Positions 32,871-41,594 of a DNA stretch of 64,000 bases are shown here, in pieces. Under the pieces are notes generated by a model. It did no database searches. It saw nothing but the letters and a program-made list of their open reading frames with translations, and was not told where the DNA came from. The stretch spans positions 1,240,001-1,304,000 of the forward strand of contig NZ_JAERQN010000001.1 in the NCBI RefSeq assembly GCF_016805305.1, read 5' to 3'. The stretch is from Falsiroseomonas ponticola (GTDB lineage: Bacteria; Pseudomonadota; Alphaproteobacteria; Acetobacterales; Acetobacteraceae). Made by a program: the position numbers and the translations under genes. Each line of letters begins with the position of its first letter. Within the stretch, counting starts at the first letter, position 1.

Positions 32871-32934
32871 CTAAAGGCGGCTAATCGGCATAAACGGCTA
32901 AAAGGGGTTAGTGGCCTCAAAGCCACATCCCTCA
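32871..32934 (-). repeat. Post-stop repeat element, copy A
   Basis: Read on the minus strand, this starts at the TGA of the coiled-coil protein gene and continues GGGATGTGGCTTTGAGGCCA, CTAACCCCTTTTAGCC, GTTTATGCC, GATTAGCCGCCTTTAG. It matches copy B (57319-57383) at most positions, in the same orientation relative to a preceding stop codon. The first part is a hairpin (GTGGC/GCCAC). Confidence 0.8.
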
Positions 32935-33663
32935 GCTGCCGGGGATCCAGACCTCGATCGTCTGCGGCGATGGCTGGGGCTGGTAGGCCCGGAAATCCTG
33001 GATCGCCCAGCCGCGGCCGAGCCGCCCCGCGATCCGCGCCGCCGCCGCCTGGTCCTCCTCATGGAAGTAGCGCACCACGGGGGTGGAGGGCACGAAGGGC
33101 GCCGTCCGCGTCGCCTGTACCTCCAGCCCCGCCTCCCGCAGCCGCCCGGCCACCTCCTCCGCGGCGGAGGCCCCCTGGGCGGAGGCCGCGCGGTGATGCA
33201 GCACGATGCGCAGCGGCGGCTCCGCCGGCGCCGCGGCGGCGGGCGCCACGGGGGCCAGGCGCGTCAGCTGCGCGGGCGCGGGCCCGGCGGGCTCCGCCGG
33301 CATCGCCTTCTGCGCGGGCAGGGCGCGCCGCGCGGCCTCCACCTCCGCCCGCAGGGCCTCGACCTCCCGCTCCAGCCCCTCCCGCGCCTGCCGCAGCGCG
33401 GCCAGCCGCGCCTCCTCGGCCGCGATCTCCCCGCCGCGGGACGGCAGGGGCGTGGCGGGCGGGGGGGTGAGGGGGAGCGGCGTCGGCGGCGGCACCATGC
33501 CGGCGCCGGCCAGGCGGGCGGGCGGCGCGCCATCGGCGGCGAAGAGCGTGACGCCCACCACCACCGCCAGCACGCCCGCGCCGATCCAGGGCAGGCGGCG
33601 ATAGGGGCGGGCGACGCGCCGCCCCGATTCCGCCCTGCCGACCCGTTGCCGCATCCCATCCAT
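32932..33663 (-). CDS. Membrane-anchored coiled-coil protein with LytR_C-like domain
   Basis: A 243-residue protein: cytoplasmic basic head, one membrane span near 29-46 (WIGAGVLAVVVGVTLFA), a Pro-rich stretch, a coiled coil near 78-115 (AAEEARLAALRQAREGLEREVEALRAEVEAARR, quoted in part), an Ala/Pro linker, and a C-terminal domain from about 150 (LRIVLHHRAASAQGASAAEE ... VVRYFHEEDQAAAARIAGRL). That last domain resembles the LytR C-terminal/SPOR-like fold, which suggests a cell-wall or division role. No precise function is known. Its stop is followed at once by a repeat element shared with tyrC. Confidence 0.65.
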   Translation of the reverse strand: MDGMRQRVGRAESGRRVARPYRRLPWIGAGVLAVVVGVTLFAADGAPPARLAGAGMVPPPTPLPLTPPPATPLPSRGGEIAAEEARLAALRQAREGLEREVEALRAEVEAARRALPAQKAMPAEPAGPAPAQLTRLAPVAPAAAAPAEPPLRIVLHHRAASAQGASAAEEVAGRLREAGLEVQATRTAPFVPSTPVVRYFHEEDQAAAARIAGRLGRGWAIQDFRAYQPQPSPQTIEVWIPGS

Positions 33664-33817
33664 TCCCCACCCGCGCCCCGGGATGGGGCGCCGCAGGGGG
33701 CCAACGCGGCGGCGCGGCGGCTGTTCCGCCGCGCGGCGCGCACACTGCGGTCAGGAAGACCCGTCCTGCCCTGGATTCAACGGCTTCGGGGGCAGGCCGC
33801 GGGCGGGAAAGGGCGGG

Positions 33818-34288
33818 TCAGCCGCCCTCGCGTTCCGCCTGGGACTGGGCGGCCAGGGCGCGCGCCATCTGGGACAGCGCCTCCTGGTGCTTCTCGTTGT
33901 CGATCAGGGCGAAGTTGCGCGCCAGCTCCAGGCACATGCGCTGGCGCGGCGATGCCTCCTGCCCAGGGCCTTCCACCGCCAGCCCGTCGAAGAACCAGGA
34001 GACGGGAACGCCGAGCACCTGGCCGATCTCGAACAGCCGTCCCGCGGAGATGCGGTTCAGCCCGCGCTCATACTTGTGCGCCTGCTGGTAGGTGACGCCG
34101 ATCATCTTCGCCAGCTGCTGCTGGGACAGGCCCATCATCACCCGGCGCTCGCGGATCCGCGCGCCGACATGGCGGTCGGCCGCATTGGCGCGCTGGCCCG
34201 GCCTCTCCCCCGGCGTCGCCGCGGGGGCGGAAGCCTGGGGGGCCGCCTTGGCGCTGCCGTTGCGCCGCTCGGTCTCGGTGGTCGCCAT
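33818..34288 (-). CDS. XRE-family helix-turn-helix regulator
   Basis: A 156-residue protein from ATG 34288. After a disordered Ala/Pro N-terminus of about 38 residues, a Cro/CI-type helix-turn-helix spans roughly 40-100: VGARIRERRVMMGLSQQQLAKMIGVTYQQAHKYERGLNRIS (quoted in part), GRLFEIGQVLGVPVSWFFDG. This is the pattern of alphaproteobacterial XRE regulators of growth or stress genes. A C-terminal helix follows. A GTG start 30 bases upstream is possible. It is near phaR but separated by 250 bases and not obviously co-transcribed. Confidence 0.88.
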   Translation of the reverse strand: MATTETERRNGSAKAAPQASAPAATPGERPGQRANAADRHVGARIRERRVMMGLSQQQLAKMIGVTYQQAHKYERGLNRISAGRLFEIGQVLGVPVSWFFDGLAVEGPGQEASPRQRMCLELARNFALIDNEKHQEALSQMARALAAQSQAEREGG

Positions 34289-34538
34289 GCTCTGTGTCCC
34301 TGCCGGTGTTTGACGCACCGTGCAATGCGATAGATGCTCATGCGTTCGCCCAAGGCGCGCATGACAACGCTGTGATTATCGACTTTTCGGCGCGCCCCGC
34401 CGGATCGGATGCCGCCCCGGCCCCGCCCGCGACGCCCACGGAAGGGGGGCGGGCGCGGCGGCTCTGGAAGCGGTCCGGCCAGGGGGCGGGCGGCCTGGTG
34501 GCAGCCGGCCTTGCAAGACGCGCGCCAAGCCGCGGGGC

Positions 34539-35150
34539 CTAGTCCGCCGTTCCCTTGCGGGATGCCTTCAACTGGTCCAGCTGCCGGCGCAGCGCCTCCA
34601 CCTCCGCCTGCAGCGCCGCCAGCCGGGCCGATTCCGGGGCCGGCTCCGGCGCCTCGGCGCCGGTGCGGAAGGGGGCGAAGAGGTTCATGGCGCGCTCCAT
34701 CATCGCCATGTTCTGCTTGCCCACTTCCTCCAGCCCGCCGAAGGGCATGAAGCCGCCCATGGTCTGCTCCACGGTCCGCCGCACCTGGTCATGCTGGCGG
34801 GAGAAGGCGCCCATCACGCTTTCGAGGTAGCGGGGCACCAGCGACTGCATGCTGTCCCCGTAGAAGCCGATGATCTGGCGCAGGAAGGAGGTCGGCAGCA
34901 GGTTCCGCCCCTTCGCCTCCTCCTCCACGATGATCTGCGTCAGCACGCTGCGGGTGATGTCCTCCCCCGACTTGGCGTCATAGACGACGAAGTGCCGGCC
35001 GTTGCGCACCATGACGGCCAGGTCTTCGAGCGTGACGTAGGAGGAGGATTCGGTGTTGTAGAGCCGCCGGTTCGCGTACTTCTTCACGACCACCGGGGGG
35101 GTCGAGGGGCCTTCCGTCTCCGCCGTCGCCTGCGTGGTGTCGTTTGCCAT
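34539..35150 (-). CDS. phaR: Polyhydroxyalkanoate synthesis repressor PhaR
   Basis: A 203-residue regulator from ATG 35150 behind GGGAAGGCAAACGG. The PHB-accumulation regulatory domain is clear: VVVKKYANRRLYNTESSSYVTLEDLAVMVRNGRHFVVYDAKSGEDITRSVLTQII (residues about 20-74, quoted for its key blocks KKYANRRLYNT and YDAKSGEDITR). A second domain, IGFYGDSMQSLVPRYLE, follows, and a coiled coil ends the protein. PhaR binds PHB granules and DNA, repressing phasin and synthesis genes when polymer is low. It is divergent from the PhaE-like/PhaC-like genes, its likely targets. Confidence 0.95.
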   Translation of the reverse strand: MANDTTQATAETEGPSTPPVVVKKYANRRLYNTESSSYVTLEDLAVMVRNGRHFVVYDAKSGEDITRSVLTQIIVEEEAKGRNLLPTSFLRQIIGFYGDSMQSLVPRYLESVMGAFSRQHDQVRRTVEQTMGGFMPFGGLEEVGKQNMAMMERAMNLFAPFRTGAEAPEPAPESARLAALQAEVEALRRQLDQLKASRKGTAD

Positions 35151-35323
35151 CCGTTTGCCTTCCCGAAGCGGGTGCACCGCCGCCGATGATGCTAACATGG
35201 TGATTGATGCAGTGCGAAAGCCCTGATGCGTAAATATGCGACCGGAATGCCGCCCGCGCTGGTACCCGCTGCCCTGGCCTGTCCCCCTGGCCGGCGCCGG
35301 CAGGCCATCCCTGGCGCTGCCTG

Positions 35324-35884
35324 ATGCCCGCCGACCGCCCGCAGGACGCCACCCCGACGCCGGAGGGGGAGATGGAGCTCGATCGCCTGGCGGAGGATTG
35401 GATCACCCTCTGGCAGACCGAGATCGCGGGCCTCGCCGCGGACCGGGAGGTGGCGGAGGGCCTGGCCGGCATGGCCGCCGCCTGGTCGGCGCTGGGCGCC
35501 GCCTGGCTGCGCGCCGCCACCACGCCGCCCTTCGGCCGCACGCCGCCGGGCGGGCCCGATCCCTTCGCCGCCTTCCGCCCGCCTTTCGGGCCATCCGGCT
35601 TCCCGCCGCCCAACTTCGCGCCACCGCCCGGCTGGGCCGCGGGCTGGGGATACCCCCCGCATGATGGCGCCGGAGGCCCGCCACCGCCGCCGGGGCCCCC
35701 GCCCGCTGCCGCTGCACCTGATGCTGGGGCTGGGCCGCGGGATGGCGGCGATCGGCAGCACGGGCCTGATGCCGTCGCCGAGCGGATCGCCGGGCTGGAA
35801 CGGCGGCTGGCCGATCTCGAAGCCGGCGCAGGCGGAGATGGCGCGGATCGCCGCCGCCCTCGCCGCCGGCGGCCACCCGCCTGA
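35324..35884 (+). CDS. PhaE-like helper protein overlapping the PhaC-like gene
   Basis: 186 codons from ATG 35324; an in-frame ATG at 35372 directly follows GGAGGGGGAG and may be the true start. The N-terminal helix ELDRLAEDWITLWQTEIAGLAADREV and the helix GLAGMAAAWSALGAAWLRA recall the small partner subunits of PHA synthases (PhaE/PhaM type). A long Pro/Gly/Phe linker and a short coiled coil ([19 protein letters not shown]) follow. The last 224 bases overlap the start of the next gene in another frame. It could be shorter than drawn; evidence for the exact family is only structural. Confidence 0.55.
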   Translation: MPADRPQDATPTPEGEMELDRLAEDWITLWQTEIAGLAADREVAEGLAGMAAAWSALGAAWLRAATTPPFGRTPPGGPDPFAAFRPPFGPSGFPPPNFAPPPGWAAGWGYPPHDGAGGPPPPPGPPPAAAAPDAGAGPRDGGDRQHGPDAVAERIAGLERRLADLEAGAGGDGADRRRPRRRRPPA

Positions 35885-36911
35885 GGCCTTCCGCGCCGCG
35901 GTGATCCGGCGCCTGCTGCGGGCGGACCGGGCGCTGCTGGCCGGCATCGCCGCCTATCGCCGCCACCCCTTCGCGCGCGACCTGCCCGACCCGCCGGCGA
36001 TCTGGGGAGAGGGGGAGGCCCGCATCCTGGACTACCAGGCCCCCGGGGCGCCCGGGCCCCTGGCCCTCTTCGTCCCCTCCCTCGTCAACCGGGCGCAGGT
36101 GCTGGACCTGATGCGCGGCCGGTCGATGATGCGCTTCCTGGCCGGGCAGGGGGTGCGGCCGCTGCTGCTGGACTGGGGCTGGCCCGGCGCCGCGGAGCGC
36201 GACTTCTCCCTGACCGACTACATCGCCGGGCGGCTGGAACGCGCGCTGATGGCCCTGCCCGGGCCGGTGGTGCTGGTGGGCTACTGCATGGGCGGGCTGC
36301 TGGCGCTGGCGGCGGCGCTGCGGCGGCCGGACCGGGTGCGGGCCATCGGGCTGCTGGCCACGCCCTGGGACTTCCACCCGACGCCGGCCGATGCCGGCCG
36401 CGCCCGCGCCGCCGCCGCCCTGCTGCCGGGGCTGGAGCCGCTGATGCAAGCGACCGGCACGCTGCCGGTCGATGCGATCCAGACCCTCTTCGCGGGCCTC
36501 GATCCCTTCGGCATCCCGCAGAAGTTCCGGGCCTTCGCCCGCCTCGACCCCGCCTCCGACCGCGCCGCGCAATTCGTGGCGCTGGAGGACTGGCTGAATG
36601 ACGGCGTGCCGCTCGCCGCCCCCGTGGCGAGGGAGGCGCTGGGCGGCTGGTACGGCGCCAATACGCCGATGCGGGGCGCCTGGCGGGTGGCGGGCGCGGT
36701 GGTGGATCCCGGCGCGCTGGCCATGCCCGCCTTCTGCGCCATCCCGCATCGCGACCGCATCGTGCCGCCGGACAGCGCCCGCGCCCTGGCCGCCCGCCTG
36801 CGCCACGCCACGGTGCACGAAGCCGCGGCCGGCCATATCGGCATGGCGGCCGGCGGCCAGGCGGAACTGGCGCTGTGGCGGCCCCTGCTGGACTGGCTGC
36901 GCGGCCTGTAG
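35661..36911 (+). CDS. Short PHA-synthase-like alpha/beta hydrolase (PhaC-like)
   Basis: About 416 residues. The catalytic elbow is [14 protein letters not shown] near 205-218, with Cys in place of the lipase Ser, as in PHA synthases. The acid is probably the Asp in [12 protein letters not shown] and the base the His in [12 protein letters not shown] near 395. The PhaC-type blocks [25 protein letters not shown] and [24 protein letters not shown] are present. It lacks the about 150-residue N-terminal part of class I synthases and is closer in size to class III/IV enzymes, which need a partner. Starts ATG ATG at 35661/35664. It polymerises 3-hydroxyacyl-CoA, by inference. Confidence 0.75.
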   Translation: MMAPEARHRRRGPRPLPLHLMLGLGRGMAAIGSTGLMPSPSGSPGWNGGWPISKPAQAEMARIAAALAAGGHPPEAFRAAVIRRLLRADRALLAGIAAYRRHPFARDLPDPPAIWGEGEARILDYQAPGAPGPLALFVPSLVNRAQVLDLMRGRSMMRFLAGQGVRPLLLDWGWPGAAERDFSLTDYIAGRLERALMALPGPVVLVGYCMGGLLALAAALRRPDRVRAIGLLATPWDFHPTPADAGRARAAAALLPGLEPLMQATGTLPVDAIQTLFAGLDPFGIPQKFRAFARLDPASDRAAQFVALEDWLNDGVPLAAPVAREALGGWYGANTPMRGAWRVAGAVVDPGALAMPAFCAIPHRDRIVPPDSARALAARLRHATVHEAAAGHIGMAAGGQAELALWRPLLDWLRGL

Positions 36912-36999
36912 CCGGGCCCTGATGCTTGTAGCGGCGCCCCGCCCGTCCCACACTGCACCGCAATACCCAGTCACGCCTCATCAAGGAGTCCAAGGACCC

Positions 37000-38175
37000 A
37001 TGACCGAAATCGTCATCGCCTCCGCCGCCCGCACGCCGGTGGGCTCCTTCAACGGCGCCTTCGCCAGCCTCTCCGCCCATGCGCTCGGCACCGTCGCCAT
37101 CCAGGCCGCGCTGGAGCGTGCCGGCGTGAAGCCGGAGGAGGTGGATGAGGTCATCCTGGGCCAGGTGCTGCCCGCCGGCGCCGGCCAGAACCCGGCCCGC
37201 CAGGCCGCCGTCGCCGCGGGGATCCCGGTGGAGCGCACGGCCTTCGGCATCAACCAGCTCTGCGGCTCCGGCCTGCGCAGCGTGGCGCTGGCCGCGCAGC
37301 AGATCGCCTGCGGGGATGCCGCCATCGTCGTCGCCGGCGGCATGGAGAGCATGACGCAGGCGCCGCATTGCGCGCAGCTCCGCGCCGGCCAGAAGATGGG
37401 CGGGCTGGAGCTGGTGGACACCATGCTGAAGGACGGCCTCTGGGACGCCTTCCAGGGCTACCACATGGGCAATACGGCGGAGAACGTCGCCCAGAAGTAC
37501 CAGCTGACGCGGCAGGAGCAGGACGAATTCGCCGCCGCCAGCCAGCGCAAGGCGGGCGAGGCGATGAAGGCCGGCCGCTTCAAGGACGAGATCGTGCCCG
37601 TCACCGTCAAGGGCCGCCGCGGCGACACCGTGATCAGCGAGGACGAGTACCCGAAGCCCGAGACGACGATGGAGATCCTGGGCAAGCTCCGCCCGGCCTT
37701 CGACAAGAACGGCACCGTCACCGCCGGCAATGCCTCCGGCATCAATGACGGCGCCGCCGCGATCGTCGTGATGTCGGCGGCCGAGGCCGCGAAGCGCGGC
37801 GTGGCGCCGATGGCACGCATCGTCAGCTGGGCGACGGCGGGCGTCGATCCCTCCATCATGGGCACGGGCCCGATCCCGGCCAGCCGCAAGGCGCTGCAGA
37901 AGGCGGGCTGGTCGATCGACACGCTCGACCTGATCGAGGCGAACGAGGCCTTCGCCGCCCAGGCCTGCGCGGTGAACAAGGACCTCGGCTGGGATCCGGC
38001 CAAGGTGAACGTGAATGGCGGCGCCATCGCGCTCGGCCATCCCATCGGCGCCTCCGGCGCCCGCGTGCTGAACACCCTGCTGTTCGAGATGCAGCGCCGC
38101 GGCGCCCGGCGCGGCCTGGCCACGCTCTGCATCGGCGGCGGCATGGGTGTCGCGATGTGCGTCGAGCGCGCCTGA
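37000..38175 (+). CDS. phaA: Acetyl-CoA C-acetyltransferase (PhaA/AtoB thiolase)
   Basis: A 391-residue thiolase condensing two acetyl-CoA to acetoacetyl-CoA. Active-site Cys is in [18 protein letters not shown] near 84-101, the His in [21 protein letters not shown] near 340-360, and the second Cys in [17 protein letters not shown] near the end. The start ATG 37000 follows AAGGAGTCCAAGGACCC. Length is exactly that of biosynthetic thiolases. It lies 88 bases after the PhaC-like gene, giving a PHB block with phaR and the PhaE-like gene; phaB is 9 kb away. Confidence 0.95.
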   Translation: MTEIVIASAARTPVGSFNGAFASLSAHALGTVAIQAALERAGVKPEEVDEVILGQVLPAGAGQNPARQAAVAAGIPVERTAFGINQLCGSGLRSVALAAQQIACGDAAIVVAGGMESMTQAPHCAQLRAGQKMGGLELVDTMLKDGLWDAFQGYHMGNTAENVAQKYQLTRQEQDEFAAASQRKAGEAMKAGRFKDEIVPVTVKGRRGDTVISEDEYPKPETTMEILGKLRPAFDKNGTVTAGNASGINDGAAAIVVMSAAEAAKRGVAPMARIVSWATAGVDPSIMGTGPIPASRKALQKAGWSIDTLDLIEANEAFAAQACAVNKDLGWDPAKVNVNGGAIALGHPIGASGARVLNTLLFEMQRRGARRGLATLCIGGGMGVAMCVERA

Positions 38176-38199
38176 CCGGTTGAGGGCCTGACGTCGAGG

Positions 38200-38230
38200 G
38201 GGGCCGCGTCCATCCGGGCGCGGCCCCTTT
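38200..38230 (+). terminator. Rho-independent terminator after phaA
   Basis: GGGGCCGCG (38200-38208) pairs with CGCGGCCCC (38219-38227) around a 10-base loop, followed by TTT. It lies 24 bases after the thiolase stop. Confidence 0.75.
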
Positions 38231-38317
38231 CGTTGCGTGCTGTTTCACGGCCCCTGGACGCCGATGCGCGCCGGCACCGATGCTCTCCCGCAAGCATTGG
38301 CGACGGGATCGGGCACC

Positions 38318-40810
38318 ATGGCGCTGTTTCACATCCGGCCGCTATCGGGCGGCCCGCTGGTACGATCGGGCACGGCCGGGGCCGACAATTTCCTGGTGCG
38401 GGATCCCGCCAACCTGCTGGTCCCGGGCCTGGCGCAGGATGCGGGCGCGGGCTTCGACACGCTGCGCTTCCGCGTCGCGGGCGACCTCACGCTGGGCGAC
38501 GACGCCTTCCAGGGCCTGGCGAATTTCGATCGCCTGATGGTGCACACCGCCGGCACCGCCACCTTCACGCTCGGCCCCGCCGCGCTGGCCGCCTTCAGCG
38601 CCGCACCCCTCATCACCATCGCCTCCGGCGCCGGCCGCCTGGTGGTGGAGGCATCGAGCGCCGCCGGCCCGCTGCGCATGCTCGGCCGCGGCGGCAACGA
38701 CGCGCTGCATGGCGGCACCGGCAATGACCTCATCAATGGCGGCGCCGGCGACGATACGGTCTCGGGCGGCGGCGGAAGGGACCGGCTGACGGGCGGCACG
38801 GGCGACGATGTCTTCGTCATCGGGCCGGAGGCCGGCCACACCCTGGTCTATGATTTCGGCCGGGGCGCGGACCGGCTGGACCTCAGCGCCTTCGGCATCA
38901 CCGATTTCGCCGGCGCCATGGCCAGCGCCCGCCAGGCCGGCAGCCAGGTGCGCCTCGAGCTCGGCGGCGGCGTGACCGTGGCGCTCCGCCAGACCACGCT
39001 CGCCAGCCTGGACGCCGCGGACTTCCTCTACGCCGCCGCCACGGCGCCGGTCACCATCACGGAGGATCGGAGCCATGACGGCGAAGACGGCACGCCGCCG
39101 GGTGGCGACGGGTCATCGCTGTCCATCCAGCTCTACGGCGCCGCGGACCTGGTCACGGGCGGCACGGCGGCGGACAGCGTGCAGCGCAGCGGCACCGTCA
39201 CCGGCGGCGATGGCGCGGATGGCGCCGCGGGCCCGGCCGGCGCGGCGGGGGCGGAGACGCTGACCCCTGGCGACCCGCTGACCACCCGCGTCACCGGCTA
39301 TGGCGAGGCAGGCCAGGCCGGTGGCGATGGCGGCGCGGGCGGGGAGGCGACGGCCATCGCCGACGATGCCGGCGCGCGGCTCGGCGTGGCGGGCATGGCG
39401 CAGGACAGCTCGGTCCTGCAGGTCGCGGCCCAGGGCGGCTCCGGCGGCGCGGGCGGGCAGGGCGGCGCGGGCGGCGCCTCCGCGCATGAGGAGGATACGG
39501 AATTCTTCGTCGCCGGCTCCTCCGTCAGCCTCACCAACCATCTGGCGGGCCAGGGCGGCGCGGGCGGGGCGGGCGGCATGGGCGGCGCGGGCGGCCGCGC
39601 GACGGCCCTGGTGACCGACTATGCCGGCGACCACACCGCCGCCATGCAGCACGCCGTGACCGCCCTGGCCACCGGCGGCCAGGGCGGCGCGGGCGGGGCC
39701 GGCGGGACGGGCGGCATCGGCGCCTTCGACGATGACCTCTCCGGCGCGCGGGATGGCGGGGAAGGCGGCGCGGGCGGTGCCGGCGGCGCGGGTGGCGATG
39801 CCGTGGCGCGGGTGCTGGGCGTGAAGGGCGCCGCCAGCCCGGATGTGGACTGGACGCTGACCGCCACCGCCACCGGCGGGCGGGGTGGCGATGGCGGCGC
39901 GGGCGGCGAAGCGGCCTTCAACCGCACCTCCACGCTGCGCAACGATGACGGCACCATCACCGGCGGCGTGGTGGAGGAAGGCCGCGACATCGGCGGCGAT
40001 GGCGGCCGGGGCGGCGATGGCGGCGATGCGGAGGCCGAGATCAGCGGCGCCTATATCAGCACGCCCGACCTGGTGGAGACGCTGGTGCGGCTGGAAGGCG
40101 CGGCCACGGGCGGCGCGGGCGGTGCCGGGGGCGCGGGCCATGCCGGCATCGGCAGCGACGGCAGCGCGACGGTGGACGGCATCACCACCAACAGCCATGC
40201 CGGGGTGGCGGGCCTCGATGGCGCGGCGGGCGCGCGGGGCGCGGCCACCATCATCATGCGGGACAACACCATCCTGACCGGCGATGGCCGGGACATCGTG
40301 CAGGTCGCCACCTTCTTCGACGGGGCGACCCACACGCTGGTGTTCGACGGCAACCGCTTCGATGGCGGCGCGGATCGCGACAGCCTCGACCTCTCCGCCG
40401 TCTATGGCGGCTTCGGTGCCACGGTGGATGTGGCGGCGGGCCGGCTGACGCTGGGCGGCACCGGGGCCAATGTGATGCGGGGCTTCGAGGATTTCGTCGG
40501 CACGGAAAGCGCCGACCGCTTCATCGATGGCGTGGGGGAACAGGTCTATCGCGGCGGCAGCGGCGCGGATGTCTTCGTCTTCGCCCCCGGCCACGGCCAG
40601 GACAGCATCAAGGACTTCACGCAGGGGGAGGACCTGATCGACCTGACCGCCTTCGGCTATGCCGATTTCGCCGCCGTGCAGGCGCTGATGGGCGCTTCGC
40701 CGCCGGGCTACGAGTACCCCTATGTGGTCGTCAGCACCTCCGGCGGCACGGGCCTCAGCCTCAGCTTCGCCGTGGATACCGTGCTGACCGCCGCCGACTT
40801 CATCCTGTAG
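38318..40810 (+). CDS. RTX-type calcium-binding protein with glycine-rich repeats
   Basis: About 830 residues, start ATG 38318 (no strong ribosome site). An N-terminal RTX block near 120-165 carries nonapeptides of the form GGNDALHGGTGNDLINGG. Residues about 290-640 are built from GGAGGQGGAGG-type stretches separated by short beta segments, similar in look to PE_PGRS or ice-nucleation-like surface proteins. A second RTX-like region near 720-800 has GGSGADVFVF and DSIKDFTQGEDLIDLTAFGYADF, the C-terminal pattern of type I-secreted proteins. No signal peptide is seen, which fits type I secretion, but no transporter is adjacent. Probably a secreted or surface matrix protein. Confidence 0.8.
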   Translation: MALFHIRPLSGGPLVRSGTAGADNFLVRDPANLLVPGLAQDAGAGFDTLRFRVAGDLTLGDDAFQGLANFDRLMVHTAGTATFTLGPAALAAFSAAPLITIASGAGRLVVEASSAAGPLRMLGRGGNDALHGGTGNDLINGGAGDDTVSGGGGRDRLTGGTGDDVFVIGPEAGHTLVYDFGRGADRLDLSAFGITDFAGAMASARQAGSQVRLELGGGVTVALRQTTLASLDAADFLYAAATAPVTITEDRSHDGEDGTPPGGDGSSLSIQLYGAADLVTGGTAADSVQRSGTVTGGDGADGAAGPAGAAGAETLTPGDPLTTRVTGYGEAGQAGGDGGAGGEATAIADDAGARLGVAGMAQDSSVLQVAAQGGSGGAGGQGGAGGASAHEEDTEFFVAGSSVSLTNHLAGQGGAGGAGGMGGAGGRATALVTDYAGDHTAAMQHAVTALATGGQGGAGGAGGTGGIGAFDDDLSGARDGGEGGAGGAGGAGGDAVARVLGVKGAASPDVDWTLTATATGGRGGDGGAGGEAAFNRTSTLRNDDGTITGGVVEEGRDIGGDGGRGGDGGDAEAEISGAYISTPDLVETLVRLEGAATGGAGGAGGAGHAGIGSDGSATVDGITTNSHAGVAGLDGAAGARGAATIIMRDNTILTGDGRDIVQVATFFDGATHTLVFDGNRFDGGADRDSLDLSAVYGGFGATVDVAAGRLTLGGTGANVMRGFEDFVGTESADRFIDGVGEQVYRGGSGADVFVFAPGHGQDSIKDFTQGEDLIDLTAFGYADFAAVQALMGASPPGYEYPYVVVSTSGGTGLSLSFAVDTVLTAADFIL

Positions 40811-40840
40811 CGCGGCATCCCGTCGCGCGGGGGCCGCGCC

Positions 40841-41464
40841 TCAGCTGTTCAGCAGGGCGTCGATGTCGTCCTGGCCCAGGTCGCCGCCGGACGGCGCCTC
40901 GACCGTGCGGATCGCGGTCGGCACATGCACGCTCTGCCGCGGCGAGTCCGACTTGCTGCCATCCGGCACCATCGTCTCCAGCATGTTCTCCACCTGCTGC
41001 AGGTGCTGGATGGCGCGGCGGATGCGCTGGCCGGTCACGTCCTGGAAGCTGCAGGCTTCGAAGATCGAATTGACGCGCGCCGCGATGGCGGCGACGGCGG
41101 AGGCATCCTGGCTGCCGCCCGCGACCCAGTCCTGGATCGCCTCCGCGGCTTCCATGATGGTGTTGGCGGCGGCTTCCGTCGCCTGCACCACCGCTTCCAG
41201 CTCCAGCCCGCTGTTGCGCGTGGCGGCGGCCGGCACGGCGATGAGCTGCGAGATCTGTTCCTGGATGCGCGCCAGCTCGCCCGCCATGCGGGATTCGCCC
41301 ATGTCGGCGATCTCCACGCTGGCATGCAGCTCCGCCGACAATTCGGCGATGCGCCGGTCCACGAAGCTGTGGAGTGCCGAGAGTGCCGGATCGAGTTCCG
41401 CCCGAAGGGCCGCGCGAATGGCGGCTTCCGAGGTCTCGGCGCCCGGGTCGATCGTCATGGACAT
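40841..41464 (-). CDS. cheZ: CheZ-like protein phosphatase
   Basis: A 207-residue mainly helical protein. The active-site block SFQDVTGQRIRRAIQHLQQVE near 139-160 contains the Gln and Asp that act on phospho-CheY in CheZ enzymes. The C-terminus, LGQDDIDALLNS, is the short peptide that binds CheY. The gene is isolated: no cheA, cheY or flagellar genes are in view, so it may serve an unlinked chemotaxis cluster or another CheY-like regulator. ATG 41464 (or 41458) is the start. Confidence 0.85.
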   Translation of the reverse strand: MSMTIDPGAETSEAAIRAALRAELDPALSALHSFVDRRIAELSAELHASVEIADMGESRMAGELARIQEQISQLIAVPAAATRNSGLELEAVVQATEAAANTIMEAAEAIQDWVAGGSQDASAVAAIAARVNSIFEACSFQDVTGQRIRRAIQHLQQVENMLETMVPDGSKSDSPRQSVHVPTAIRTVEAPSGGDLGQDDIDALLNS

Positions 41465-41594
41465 GCAGCATCATCCCCGTCGCGCCGGCCCTCACCAATG
41501 GTGGCGCGGTAGGAGAGGGATGACATGCTGGAATGAACAACCCGTTGCCGGGTGCCAAATGTGGTCATGTCCCTGGCCGTGCCGCGCGCCGCGC

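Noticed and set aside
39300..40200. Regular GGCGGCGCGGGCGG repeats as a CRISPR or satellite array
   Set aside because: They are in frame, encode GGAGG stretches and vary in length, so they are coding repeats of the RTX protein.
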